Assembly (NCBI GenBank): GCA_003573635.1
Contig: QUTJ01031811.1
Span: 1-20,956 of the forward strand
Length of the DNA stretch: 20,956 nucleotides
From: Goniomonas avonlea
Lineage: Eukaryota > Cryptophyceae > Goniomonadida > Goniomonadaceae
Direction of reading: 5' to 3'
A model generated the notes under the pieces. The model did no database searches. It had not been told where the DNA came from and saw only the letters and a program-made list of their open reading frames with translations. Shown here piece by piece: positions 8,455 to 20,956 of the stretch; position 1 is the stretch's first letter; each line of letters starts with the position of its first letter. A program made the translations under genes and the position numbers.

Positions 8455-9369
8455 GCGGCATCGGCGGCAAGTCCAATTCATACTGTAATTAAGAAAATCC
8501 GGTCAGCCACTTCGAAATGCACTGTACACGTGGAAAGTTGGAAGGCGTATGAGAGTGTGTGGGAGTATATTCAAACAGCCTGGCAACGATACACCCACAG
8601 GGTGAGAGAGAAGCCCTGCCAAAGAGCCCCCTCCACGCCAGGTGTTTAAATGCCCAGCGACAATCACAAACGGCCCAACACGAAAAAGTTGCCACACGAA
8701 TAACGGGAACAGTGCGTCTGGAAGATAAGGCACGCCCCCCCAGGTACAGCTGAGCAATAACGCAAGTCTCTGAGGAACGAACACTGGACAACTACAAGAG
8801 CGGACCTTGCCCACGTTGGCAGCGACGCAACTCTGTACAACCATGCCCGACGCCCGCCCCACTCCTCGCGCCACCAGTTGAATTCCGGTGAACTCAGGGA
8901 AATTTGGAGATTGTCGGTGCTGTCTGGTGGCTGGGTGCTTGTGACCCCAACCCCCCGAGTTCGTCCCAGCTTGCGAGTGCCAACACTGGTGGCACACGCA
9001 GACCGGCCCAGTCATGCCGCCATGCGCAGCCCACACAGCAAGATGGCTTGGGGAACACAGGTCATCGCAAGAAAAAGAGTTCCGACAAGGCGCTCAAGGG
9101 TCGAACGCTGCACTTGCGGCCGGCCAGCAACTCGAGGTCACGCTGCTGTGGAGCAAACCGCTCCGCACCAAGGTCATAACATTGCTCGCAGGGCAGGGGC
9201 AGGTTGGGCAGCACAGCGCTGACGCGGGCCTTGGGCCCGATTGAACTCAAGGGAGAAGCAGCGGCTCGAAGCTCGTCTGCCCCAGTCCTGGGGCCAGTCA
9301 CGGCGGGAACAGAATAAGGCGACGCGGTCCTCCAAACTGAGGGACACGTACAACCACCCAACCCAGTAG
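8455..9369 (+). CDS. Tentative gene with a basic C-terminus, 5' end not found
   Basis: I do not recognise a family; the case rests on splice phase. Segments 8455-8601, 8658-8743, 8799-8916, 8970-9172 and 9252-9369 join in one frame. Introns are 56, 55, 53 and 79 nt, the size of the confident introns nearby. The first segment has WKAYESVWEYIQTAWQRYTH, the third has LYNHARRPPHSSRHQLNSGE, and the fourth is basic (HRKKKSSDKALKGR). The last ends RSSKLRDTYNHPTQ then TAG. The first segment has no ATG, so a start exon must lie upstream, perhaps in the A/T-rich island. The gene would converge on kinesin-13, with 167 nt between stop codons. The minus strand is also open here, so the strand could be wrong, or this may be UTR and spacer. 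Confidence 0.38.
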
Positions 9370-9503
9370 CGATCTACGAGCAGTTGTTCACACTGGTCAC
9401 GGGCGGGAGCCAGGGGGACTGCGGACAGACAAGGGGAGAGTCTGCACGCTCGTGTCCACACTGTTACGGGCTAGAGCGGCTACGAATCGCTCGCTGCCGA
9501 CAG

Positions 9504-9536
9504 CAGGGGCTGCAGCGAGTGTTGAGGCTCAGGGGA

Positions 9537-9561
<25 letters not shown>
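9504..9561 (-). repeat. Duplication of the kinesin-13 coding end
   Basis: A 24-bp segment with core GCTGC-R-GCGAGTGTTGAGG (plus strand) occurs at 9504-9527 and 9538-9561, 34 bp apart. The second copy encodes the last residues of kinesin-13 (LNTRRSP) up to its stop; the first lies just beyond the stop in the 3' UTR. Confidence 0.85.
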
Positions 9562-14763
<5,202 letters not shown>

Positions 14764-15059
14764 CTCCAAGCAGGTTTCAATTTTCAAGAGGGCTCGGCCG
14801 AGCGGTCAGCTTGACAGCCTATATGGGTCTGTTTCAAGACTGTTTGTTGTTAGTCTTTGCGAGTAAATGCTACCGTATCTGCCTTTGCACGGCGCCCTAA
14901 CGAGTGGCAAGCGTCAAAGACTCGAAGTGACGCTTGACGCCTTGAGCCAAGTGTCAAACGGCTGCTTGTGACCCTCCCAAAGAATCCAAGGATCCCAAGA
15001 CAGCTGTCTTTGCACTCTTTAAGAAGAGCAGCTTTGAGGAAGAACCGAACTCGAAAATC
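14764..15059. promoter_or_regulatory. Divergent promoter region, kinesin-13 / PB1-ZZ-UBA gene, with inverted repeat
   Basis: The 296 nt lie between two start codons on opposite strands. CAAGCGTCA (14908-14916) and TGACGCTTG (14928-14936) form perfect 9-bp arms around an 11-nt spacer. The TGACG half-site resembles bZIP/CRE-type sites; function is inferred. The frame upstream of 15060 stays open from about 14943 without ATG and looks coding ([20 protein letters not shown]). Confidence 0.45.
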
Positions 15060-16319
15060 ATGTTCATGCTAAAAGTAAGTCTTAAGGACGACACTCGTCG
15101 TTTCGTTGTGGAAGATGGCGAGGTGCCCACTTTCGCCAGCCTGCTCTCCAGCGTTTGCGGCCGTTTCGAAATCAGCCCAGAGTCCGTCTCGGCTCTCACT
15201 TATGTCGACTCCGACGGGGACACTATTTCCCTGGTCAACGGCCCTGGCGCGGACGAAGAGCTCCAGGAGGCTTTGAGGTTGGCACAGCAGCTGTCGCCTC
15301 CTGTTCTGAAGCTTGCCTTGGTCACCAATGGTGGCTACTCCCGCGCCACCAGTTGCTGCACATCCGTTCTTGGTGAATACGACGTCATTGTGCCCGAAGA
15401 TGAGCAGGACCTTCCGAATCTCGAGGAAACCGTTGTCCGCTTGCCATCCTCTCCAGATTGTGCTCCTGAACCAGTTTCCGATGAGCCTCCCGTTTCTGAA
15501 GAGCCTCCTGTTTTTGACGAGCCTGCCATTTCGGAGGAAGTTGCCATTTCGGAGGAAGTTGCCGTCAATGAGAACAGCCAGAACCCAACCGTCGTGACTT
15601 CTGATGTTGGGGCCGTTGTGGCGTCGGCTGCCGCTCAGCTTCTCCCTGCGCTCGCCGGCCGTGGTGCTGAAGTCGAATCCGCCCTCCACACACTCCTCAC
15701 CACCACAGTCAATGCCGCTGTTGATCTTGGCCGGGCATTGGCAGCCGCTGAGCAAACCCGCCCTTCTGCTGATGGCCCTTCTTCTGATGTGCAGCATCAC
15801 AACATTTGCTGTGATGGCTGCAATGCCAGCCCTGTGGTCGGAATTCGATATAAGTGTGTCTGCTGCCCCGACTTCGACCTCTGCGAGGGTTGCGAGGCTC
15901 GCGGTGTGCACTCCGAGACTGGCCATCCCATGCTGAAGATGCGAAATTTTGTAATGGTTCATTTTGGGTGCTCAGGTGCTCCGCACGTTCCGGAGGCGGT
16001 TTCAGTGGCAGAAGAGGCCGTCCCAGTGGCAGAAGAGGCCGTCCCAGTGGCAGAGGAGCCGGTCCCAGTGGCAGAGGAGGCCGTTCCAGTGGCAGAGGAG
16101 ACCGCCCCTGGCGCTGGGGCTCCCCAGGAAGAGGATGATGTTGTTCTTGTTCAGGATGCAGAGCCCGAGCCCGCCGCACCTTCGCCTGCGGCCGAAGCGC
16201 GCCTTACAGCCGAAGAGGAAATCCTTGTGTCGATGGGTTTCGAGCTTGAGCGAGCCCGGGTCGCTCTCGCCGCCGCGAACAACGACGTCGAGACCGCCGT
16301 GACTGTTTTGTTCTCGTAA
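15060..16319 (+). CDS. PB1-ZZ-UBA selective autophagy receptor, p62/NBR1 type, 419 aa, intronless
   Basis: p62/SQSTM1 and NBR1 bind ubiquitinated cargo and hook it to ATG8. Residues 1-88 form a PB1 domain with basic K5 and an acidic OPCA-like loop ([11 protein letters not shown], 48-58; ADEEL, 64-68). A ZZ zinc finger spans about 247-295: C251-x2-C254, C266-x2-C269, C275-x2-C278, H284, H289. A UBA domain (382-418) has the MGF loop at 392-394. Y107-D-V-I110, followed by acidic residues (113-115), fits a LIR/ATG8-binding motif, unusually placed before the ZZ. Linkers are acidic and repetitive: SEE/DEPP repeats at 140-170 and five AVPVAEE-like heptads at 313-347. A NBR1 FW domain is absent. The single exon stands out among intron-rich neighbours. 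A long antisense frame (15962-15069) is taken as a shadow. Confidence 0.92.
   Translation: MFMLKVSLKDDTRRFVVEDGEVPTFASLLSSVCGRFEISPESVSALTYVDSDGDTISLVNGPGADEELQEALRLAQQLSPPVLKLALVTNGGYSRATSCCTSVLGEYDVIVPEDEQDLPNLEETVVRLPSSPDCAPEPVSDEPPVSEEPPVFDEPAISEEVAISEEVAVNENSQNPTVVTSDVGAVVASAAAQLLPALAGRGAEVESALHTLLTTTVNAAVDLGRALAAAEQTRPSADGPSSDVQHHNICCDGCNASPVVGIRYKCVCCPDFDLCEGCEARGVHSETGHPMLKMRNFVMVHFGCSGAPHVPEAVSVAEEAVPVAEEAVPVAEEPVPVAEEAVPVAEETAPGAGAPQEEDDVVLVQDAEPEPAAPSPAAEARLTAEEEILVSMGFELERARVALAAANNDVETAVTVLFS
15996..16100 (+). repeat. 21-bp coding tandem repeat in the receptor linker
   Basis: Five units encode (A/P)V(P/S)VAEE between the ZZ finger and UBA. The DNA units are almost identical (GCAGAAGAGGCCGT-type), so the expansion is recent or being homogenised. 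Confidence 0.9.
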
Positions 16320-16641
16320 ATGGATGAGTGGATCCTCAGTGGGTCTGGGTCCGGGTCTTTGTGGCTGTTTTGTCCTCCGCCTAAGCGGAGCTCAGGGAGT
16401 CCGGCCTTGTTTCTAATTGTAAATACAAGCTGTCTCACCCTTCGCTTCGCCTCTCTTTCTCTTTGATCAAGTGCCAAGCACGCATGAGAGACCAGCATGT
16501 GTTTGTAGTATTATCCATTGGTGAAGCCATTCATTAGCAACACGACACTTGGAGACACTTGCCACGAGAATCTGATCTTGTCGAACCGAACGGAATAACG
16601 GACGGCTTGATGTTTATCCCCCCCCATTGAGCTCAAGGGCA
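16320..16641. other. Convergent 3' intergenic region
   Basis: The 322 nt between the receptor and glyoxalase stop codons. A perfect 6-bp stem with 4-nt loop (CTCCGC-CTAA-GCGGAG, 16375-16390) sits 56 nt after the receptor stop. No canonical AATAAA was seen on either strand at a convincing place. Nothing else found. Confidence 0.4.
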
Positions 16642-18079
16642 TCACTTTGGTTGCATGAGCTCGGCGACGGTCATGCCCCGCTTGATAATTTCCACCCTGC
16701 AGGGCACAGTCAACCTGTGTTGTCGCAGCCACTCCTCGTGGAGAGAAAGGCACGGTCAGGGCCTACCAGTAATTATCCGGGTCGAGAGCGAACGCCAGTC
16801 CTTTCATGTTGCCATCGTCCGGCTGCAGTGTGTCAGGTTCACCGGATCCAAACGAGCTTCGAGAATAACTTGCCTTCTTTTGCATACCGAAACCGGCCGC
16901 CTCGATGTCAGCGCAGGTCGCGTACACGTCATCGACCAGAAACCCGATGTGGCCGAAACCTCTGCGCCCGTGTGAGAATCAATCCGGAGGGTGCCAGCCT
17001 GGAAATGTGACCGATTCCAACTCGAGTCTTGAAAGAAAAATCTCAGAAAGCACGAACCTGGGATCAGTGTTGCCGTTGTGGTAGTGGAAGTTGTCGTCCA
17101 ACTCCGTCCCGTGATTGTAAGTCAGCTCCAGCACGGGGTTGAACAATCCCTTGGCAAACTGCCTTCATGTAAGCTTCACCATTGTGGCAGATAACACTCA
17201 CCAAACTACCCTCCTCAGACTTGGGGTCAGGGACCTGTGTGCCCGGTGGAAGTTGCGCGAGGAAATACAACGAAAACTTGGCAGCCTCGAAATGTCTCTC
17301 GGAAATGAGAGTCATGCCCAAAATATCACAGTAAAATGCTAGAGACCGCTTGATGTCCTTGACCCGAATCATAGTCTGCACGAGCTTGTTTCAAACAGGC
17401 GGGGTGGATTTCTGAGTGCACCTGGGCCAGGTTGTACCCTTTGAAACCCGTGTCGGGATTGCGACGGATCACCTCAATCCTGCCACGGACGTCAGAAACA
17501 ATCTCAAGAATAACTGTTTCGAACCAGTAGCCATCGGGGTCAAGAGCAAACGCAAGACCTTTCATGCGACCCTCATCCGGTTTCTGCAGATAGGTGAGAC
17601 TCAGAGCTTCTCCAAAATGAGACACACCTTCTGAAAAGCAATACCCTTCTTTTCCAACTCCTCACACGCAACATAAACGTCATCACAGGCAACTGCGATG
17701 TGTCCGAATCCGCGATGCGGCTCGACGTTTCCGTTGTTCACGGTAAAGGAGTCGTCGGTCTCGGAGCCGTGATTGTGCGTGAACTCAAGGGTGACTCCCT
17801 TGAAAGACCACAGGAACGCTTCAGCCTCGGGTGTTCCGGGAGTAGGAGCTATAGTGCCTTCCGGAAGAGTGGCCATGAAATAGAGGGAGAATTTCCACTG
17901 GGGGAAGTCAATCGTGTGGATGAGTGTGAAGTTGAAGTGGTCGCGGTAAAAGTCCACCGTGCGCTTGGGATCCTTGATGCTAATCATACCAATCAGAGAC
18001 AATTTGACTGACAAGGAACGCACCGCAACATTGTCTGTTGCCACGAGGCATTGTGCTTGTTGTTTGGGGCCTGCGCCAT
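16642..18079 (-). CDS. GLO1: Lactoylglutathione lyase (glyoxalase I), two-domain form, 347 aa
   Basis: It converts the methylglyoxal-glutathione hemithioacetal to S-lactoylglutathione in the cytosol. Exons: 18079-18024, 17979-17628, 17583-17422, 17375-17202, 17158-17058, 16961-16874, 16822-16767, 16696-16642; every phase matches. Two glyoxalase domains lie in tandem (about 13-165 and 188-340), as in the monomeric fungal enzymes. Metal ligands are intact in both copies: Q15, E84, H112, E158 and Q190, E259, H286, E332. Typical motifs are QQTMLR, KFSLYF, RGFGHI, DPDGYW and their second-domain partners [23 protein letters not shown]. Introns are 43-70 nt except 99-99-nt-scale intron 5 (16962-17057, 96 nt). 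Intron 6 (16823-16873) begins GCAAGT, a GC-AG intron. No targeting peptide is evident. It is divergent from the RIX1-like gene. Confidence 0.96.
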
Positions 18080-18242
18080 GATGCGGAAATCACTCGGAGG
18101 TCGGAGCAGGGAATAGGTCCGCTTACTGTACTACGGTAGGTACCTGGTTCGTCCATATGTACGTACGTACATATTTTGTTACTCTATCGTACTATTGTAC
18201 TATCTATCGTACACTGCTTCTGTTCTGCGTTCTCCTCGTGCG
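18080..18242. promoter_or_regulatory. Divergent promoter region GLO1 / RIX1-like with a 20-bp perfect palindrome
   Basis: The 163 nt separate two start codons on opposite strands. ATATGTACGTACGTACATAT (18155-18174) is a perfect palindrome built on a GTAC repeat. It is followed by TATCGTAC repeats (18186-18213) and preceded by GTACTACGGTAGGTACC-like sequence (18129-18144). Core promoter positions are unknown. Confidence 0.5.
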
Positions 18243-20956
18243 ATGTCGTCGCGAAAGGCTCAACAGGAGGCACGATCGCGTTGTTTTTCCGCAAGGTGAT
18301 GACTGACGAGCTTTGACAGCAAACAGCTGCCATAAATTCGGATCTGTTGGCTGTTCTGAGTGAATCTAGCGCCCCTCTGCTTGAAGAACACCTGGCATCG
18401 CTCCATGCTGCTTTGCAGACATCCGAGCCACTGCTGCACTTTCGGGGCAACGATCGTGGCGAAACAATTAAATTTTTCTCACATATAGGTCAATTGCTGA
18501 AACAGCAGAACCGTGGTGCACAATGGGCTGCCACTATTCTCTTGCGTGAAGCTGCTCGTCAGTGTCATCCGAAAATGGTTGATGATCTGAGCACAGTCGG
18601 CTTGTCTCCACTCCTGGCTCTTCTCAAAGTAGGTTTCACACATTACAGACTTGAGATAACCCGATGCAGGACTCTAGTGATCCCGCTGTTCGTGCTTCAG
18701 CTGCTATCGGTGCTGTCGAAATGCAGAGAGCTCTGCTGCGCAAGGGGTCTGACGGTGGACGAGCGGCCGCCGCTGTATTGCCACGTTTTGTCCCGGCATT
18801 AATCCGTGCAATTCGTGACCAAGATTCTGAGGTTGGTGAACTGTTGGGAGCTTGTTTACCCAATGTGCTGACTGGTGGGCTTGCAGCTGTCACGCAGAGC
18901 ACTGGATACAGTTGTGGAGTGCATCGCTGTGCAGCCCACCGCGATGCGGCCATTTTGCGCACAGTTGGAGGCCACCGTTGCGCCACTTTTGGGGCACAGT
19001 GATCAGTTTGTGCGCGAGGTGTGCTTCTGAGTGCTCCTCGTTCTGGTGACCAACCGATTCGCAGAGTGCTGCCCACTGCGTGTCCGTCATCCCATCGTGT
19101 AACTCGCGCCCTGAAGCATGGGCATCAACATTTTCTGTCCTTCTTTCAACTGCACACATGTTGCTATCACACCTCGATGGCGCTCCTCTTGTCCCTGGTG
19201 CGTTATGCTGCTGTTCTCCGATGCCCAAACTTATCAAGGCTGTCCAGACAATGAAGAGACAGTGTCAGGAGGCGCAGGAGCCCTCGGTCTTCTTCCCATT
19301 CCGCCCAGTGGTAATATGGAAGCTCGAATTGCTGCGACCTTGGTTTGGGAGTCTCGTGTGATTGGATTGTGTGCGGCCATGTCCCGCCTGCTGCTCGCAG
19401 AGGGTTCGGCCGCAGACACAGCAGTACCCGTGGCACACACTCTCGCCCTCCTCAATCGCGCTCTTGTGTTCGACACTGCCACGGTGAGCGGTAGCACAGG
19501 GGTGGTGTGCTTTCGTCTTTGTCTGCCCGAGTCCGCATGTTCGACACTTCTCCCTCTCGGCCTGTCTGTCTCCCCCCCCCCCTCTGTCTCTCTCTCGCGC
19601 GCTCGTTCGCTCTGAGAGGAAAGGGAGAGAGCCTGCCGTGCGAAGCTCAATGGTTGCTCGAAGGGAGTCAGTTGCCCACACGCGTTGACACCACACTGCC
19701 ACGGCAGCATCTGAACGTGCCGTGTTGTGGTAGATGGAGCTGCACGACCGAGTAGTGTGGCGGCCTTTTTTATCGTGTTTGTAGCGTCTCCTGGGGTTGC
19801 TGATGAACATGGATCGAAAAGGAAAAGGCTTGGCGAGTTGTCGATACCAGTGAGCAAATGCTGCCAAGGTAGTGAGGATCAGCGGGCGCCTGCATGTGTG
19901 AACATTAGTTCGGAATAGATCCGAGGGGGTCGAGGTTGAAGACGAGCGGCTGCTCGAGCGAGTAGGATCATCCACTGAGCGAGATTTCACACCGCTGCTC
20001 CAACTCCACGAACTGAGAAGGCGAAGCCTTGCGCAGCTGCCTTATCGCCGCTGCTTGGTGCTGGGTGTTGTGTCGGGTGTGGTGCTGTCCGTGTGGGCCG
20101 TAACTGTCTATGTGGCTGCGTCTTCCACCCGCTCGGGTGCCGTTGGCTCCAGAGACAGTGCCAATATTTGCAATCACTGCACGCTTTGACAACTTTGACA
20201 GGCCGGGGTCCACGAGTCTGCCCTAAGCTCCTCGTTGCTCCCGTCGGTGCTGCCTGCCGTGCACGCCCACGCCCTTCGTCTCCTTGCTGCCCTCCTCCAA
20301 CGGTGTGTCCTCCACTCGACTTGCACGGATGGAGAACGTTTGCTCTCACAACACACGCAACGGGATGCCAGTCTGATATCCTGGCGGTGGAGTTTCGCCC
20401 CCGTGCACATTTTCAACTAGTTTAGAGGCAGCGAGTGCAAACGAAGACGCCGCCGAAATGGTGTAGCCTGGCGCTCCTTTAGTATCGCTAGAGATAACCG
20501 TCTCAGAATTGGATGCCGTTTCGAAATCAGATATGAGGAATGCTGTGAGTATGTGTTGGTTGTGCTTGGGCAAGGCGCCTCTCCCTCCGGCTAACACAGT
20601 GCTTGGGTGTTGCTTGCAGTGTCTGCAACGGGCAAGCCGTCGTCACACTTGTGGTTGCAGAGCAACATGTTGCCTGGCTGGCAATTTGACGAGACTCGCA
20701 ACGCGCACACACGCACAGCCACACAACACGCGGACATCGAACATGAAGGCCACACTATGTTATCATGCTCTCACGGTCTTGTTGGCACTGTGCGAGCTTA
20801 GACAGAGAGAAAGCAACCCCCGCAACGCTCTAATCCTCCAACCTGACAGGTGCCGCCGCCGGCTGCTGCCGTGGTCGGTGCTGCTCAAGACCCTCCTGTC
20901 GACGGTGCTGGCCCAGGTGTGCACTCCCTCGCCCGCCGCATACGCCGCGGGGTCAC
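18243..20956 (+). CDS. RIX1/PELP1-like ribosome biogenesis protein, 3' end outside window
   Basis: RIX1/PELP1 scaffolds the Rix1 complex (with IPI1/IPI3 or TEX10/WDR18) in 60S pre-ribosome maturation. Exons with consistent phase: 18243-18279, 18327-18628, 18670-18831, 18887-19018, 19065-19197, 19248-19483, 19785-19849, 19919-20099, 20202-20302, about 449 residues. The helical repeats follow the family's order: GAQWAATILLREAARQCHPK, ALDTVVECIAVQPTAMRPFC, PEAWASTFSVLLSTAHMLLS, RIAATLVWESRVIGLCAAMS, LLPSVLPAVHAHALRLLAAL. Later exons are unresolved: 20492-20544 (ITVSELDAVSKSDMRNA) and about 20620-20710 look coding, and from about 20851 the sequence is Pro/Ala-rich. The first intron has a weak GTTGTT donor. 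Assignment rests on remembered family pattern, so another HEAT-repeat protein is possible. Confidence 0.62.
19484..19784 (+). other. Intron 6 of the RIX1-like gene with C run and CT tract
   Basis: A 301-nt intron containing a C run (about 19572-19582) followed by CTCTGTCTCTCTCTC. An ATG at 19733 after a TAG acceptor opens a short frame; I left it out because the next exon joins better at 19785. Confidence 0.5.

Noticed and set aside
8305-8481. 58-aa minus-strand frame MNWTCRRCRLM...GGCQCGSMH
   Set aside because: CxxC-like pairs are tempting, but the frame is short, unsupported by splice context, and opposite the tentative plus gene.
6866-9536. Transposon or old viral copy
   Set aside because: No transposase, reverse transcriptase, integrase, capsid or envelope similarity, and no terminal repeats were seen.
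14793-14816. tRNA-like A box (GGCCGAGCGGTC) on the plus strand
   Set aside because: No matching B box or acceptor stem within 100 nt.
15069-15962. 297-codon minus-strand open frame
   Set aside because: It is antisense to the PB1-ZZ-UBA gene, whose domains are unmistakable; a codon-bias shadow.

Overview
The window looks like nuclear DNA of a unicellular eukaryote (protist). The protein genes are broken by many short GT-AG introns, mostly 41-60 nt, with a second class of 100-540 nt introns full of simple or tandem repeats. There are no bacterial operons or ribosome binding sites. The lineage cannot be named from the sequence. A kinesin-13 with an N-terminal SAM-like segment, a two-domain glyoxalase I and a PB1-ZZ-UBA autophagy receptor all fit a free-living protist.

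I rebuilt exons by hand from family similarity plus splice-site phase. From left to right: (1) CIAO3/NAR1 (cytosolic Fe-S assembly), minus strand, start at 1776, running off the left edge; (2) an unrecognised helical and coiled-coil protein, plus strand, 1883-6865, about 18 exons; (3) an A/T-richer island, about 6866-8454, with no recognised gene but a cluster of related CTGGTT/AACCAG palindromes; (4) a tentative basic-tailed plus-strand gene, 8455-9369; (5) a complete kinesin-13, minus strand, 14763-9537, 15 exons; (6) an intronless PB1-ZZ-UBA (p62/NBR1-type) gene, plus strand, 15060-16319; (7) a complete two-domain lactoylglutathione lyase, minus strand, 18079-16642, 8 exons; (8) a RIX1/PELP1-like ribosome-biogenesis gene, plus strand, 18243 to beyond the right edge.

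The confident genes form three head-to-head pairs, with 106, 296 and 163 nt between start codons, so each pair probably shares a bidirectional promoter. No pathway links the genes: they are housekeeping genes for Fe-S assembly, spindle/microtubule dynamics, selective autophagy, methylglyoxal detoxification and ribosome maturation.

The most interesting signal is a recurring pattern. At five exon-intron junctions in three genes, the splice site itself is part of a tandem repeat extending into the intron, so each repeat copy carries another copy of the acceptor or donor. Two arrays (57 bp at 6111-6420 and about 58 bp at 10961-11240) have acceptors that are wholly or mostly in frame, so the choice of acceptor would add or remove protein repeats. 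I saw no capsid, envelope, reverse transcriptase, integrase or transposase.
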